Part shown: positions 19,100-20,077 of the stretch, piece by piece | Numbering within the stretch: the first letter of the stretch is position 1 | Layout: every line of letters starts with the position of its first letter | Assembly (NCBI GenBank): GCA_015478945.1 | Contig: JABUQX010061863.1 | Coordinates: forward strand, 60,001 to 80,077 | Length of the DNA stretch: 20,077 nucleotides | DNA from: Trachelipus rathkii | Taxonomy: Eukaryota > Arthropoda > Malacostraca > Isopoda > Trachelipodidae | Reading direction: 5' to 3' | Made by a program: the position numbers and the translations under genes | Notes under the pieces: model-generated | The model's database searches: none | What the model was told of the DNA's origin: nothing | The model's input: only the letters and a program-made list of their open reading frames with translations

Positions 19100-19497
19100 T
19101 AATATATATATATATATTATATATATATATATATATACTTATATATATATATATATATATATATATACTATATATATATTATATATATATATATTACACC
19201 TATATATAATATTATATATATATATATATGGTATGTATATATAGTATATAATATATATATATTATTATATATATATATATATATATATATTATATTATAT
19301 ATATATATTAATTATATTATTTATAATTATATTATATATTATAGTTATAATAATATTAATAGTATATATATAATAATATATATATATATTATATATTATA
19401 CTATTATATCATATATATATATATATTATAATATATATATTATATATATATATATTATACTTATTATATATATATTATATATATTATATATATATAT
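19100..19497. repeat. 400-base TA-type low-complexity tract
   Basis: Almost entirely A and T, made of TA runs broken by extra A or T (TATTATA and similar), so it holds many overlapping self-complementary segments. The open frames at its left edge are TA translation. Confidence 0.95.
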
Positions 19498-20077
19498 TCT
19501 TTCTCAAGGAAAAATTATAGTCGCTGGTTAATTACTAAGTATACAACTCAATATTTATAACTTTACTATTGTGATTATGCAAATTATTAAAGCATATCGT
19601 ACTCTATAGGATTGATTATTAAATGCACTGCAATGTGACTAAAATAGTTTGTTAATAAGGGCTAAGTTTGGAAAATAGTTATAACGGAGTTAATGTTCCA
19701 GACTATTTACCAGTGGTATATAAGAGGTATACATGTTAAGGTATTGTATAATAGTAATATAAAGCTTGTTTATGTATCTTGAGGTCAGAATGACTAGCAC
19801 AGAGGGAAATATGGTAGGACTGAGTGTAGAAAAGGTGTATATGTACTCTGTACTCCTCATATATAAGAGAAAAATATCCCTATCTATTACACTCATGTAG
19901 ATGAGGATGTGTATTTATAGTGTGATTGAAGAGTTAAGAATGATTAAAGCAGTGTTTCTCATGTTATAATATAGTAGCTATAATAGGAAATATAAAGGAA
20001 GTGACTAGCACAGTTTCGATTAATAGACGAAAGCCCTAGACTCATATATCACCTGTTGAAGAAGGATATCTACTCTC
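19498..20077. other. Right-end AT-rich sequence, nothing recognised
   Basis: No gene, RNA or mobile-element feature is seen. TGACTAGCACAG occurs twice (about 19791 and 20002) about 210 bases apart, too short to interpret. The 68-codon minus-strand frame at 19690-19896 has no recognised motif. Confidence 0.6.

Noticed and set aside
13271..20077. tRNA or other RNA genes
   Set aside because: No A/B-box pair or cloverleaf arms were found by eye; isolated hairpins at 15282-15309 and 16745-16761 are too short to call.

Overview
The window looks like repeat-dominated nuclear DNA of an invertebrate animal. Crustacean- or mollusc-like genomes fit best, but that is inference. The reasons are a metazoan-type Ty3/Gypsy pol, very long (TA)n and (AAT)n microsatellites, decayed transposon fragments packed end to end, and no bacterial gene organisation. 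I found no intact host gene, rRNA, tRNA or CRISPR array.

Layout. Positions 1 to about 6395 (+ strand) hold a broken Ty3/Gypsy (Metaviridae) LTR retrotransposon whose 5' end lies outside the window. In order it has gag debris, a (ACT)10(AAT)33 microsatellite, an Asn-rich linker, aspartic protease, reverse transcriptase, an RNase H stub, an unrecognised 211-residue ORF, an integrase with its D,D-35-E triad intact, a GPY-type C-terminus and a 3' non-coding/LTR-like region with hairpins and AATAAA. The proteins are spread over several frames by single-base shifts, so the copy as read is dead.

Positions 6447-11480 form a second composite that reads best on the minus strand. Three direct copies of one repeat (6447-7842, 8020-8596, 10275-11480) lie around a 1.7 kb unique core. 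The core encodes, on the minus strand, a degenerate OTU-like (ovarian tumour family cysteine protease) domain followed by a Glu-rich tail. The nucleophile-motif Cys is Ala, while a candidate catalytic His motif remains. The composite is bounded on both sides by (TA)n, suggesting insertion into, or growth of, TA microsatellite. It could be a minus-strand LTR-type element, or a set of poly(A)-tailed plus-strand copies; this core is the least familiar thing in the window.

Positions 11481-13230 hold (TA)n tracts alternating with two diverged copies of a small G/C-rich hairpin unit, then an eroded hAT-type (TTF/ZMYM zinc finger plus DUF4371-like) transposase remnant on the + strand.

Positions 13230-20077 are AT-rich, with scattered (TA)n, a few short perfect hairpins and a 400-base TA-type tract at 19100-19497. 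I see no convincing gene there. Every coding remnant in the window carries many one-base indels. They could be neutral decay or base-level assembly error, and this affects how dead these elements really are.
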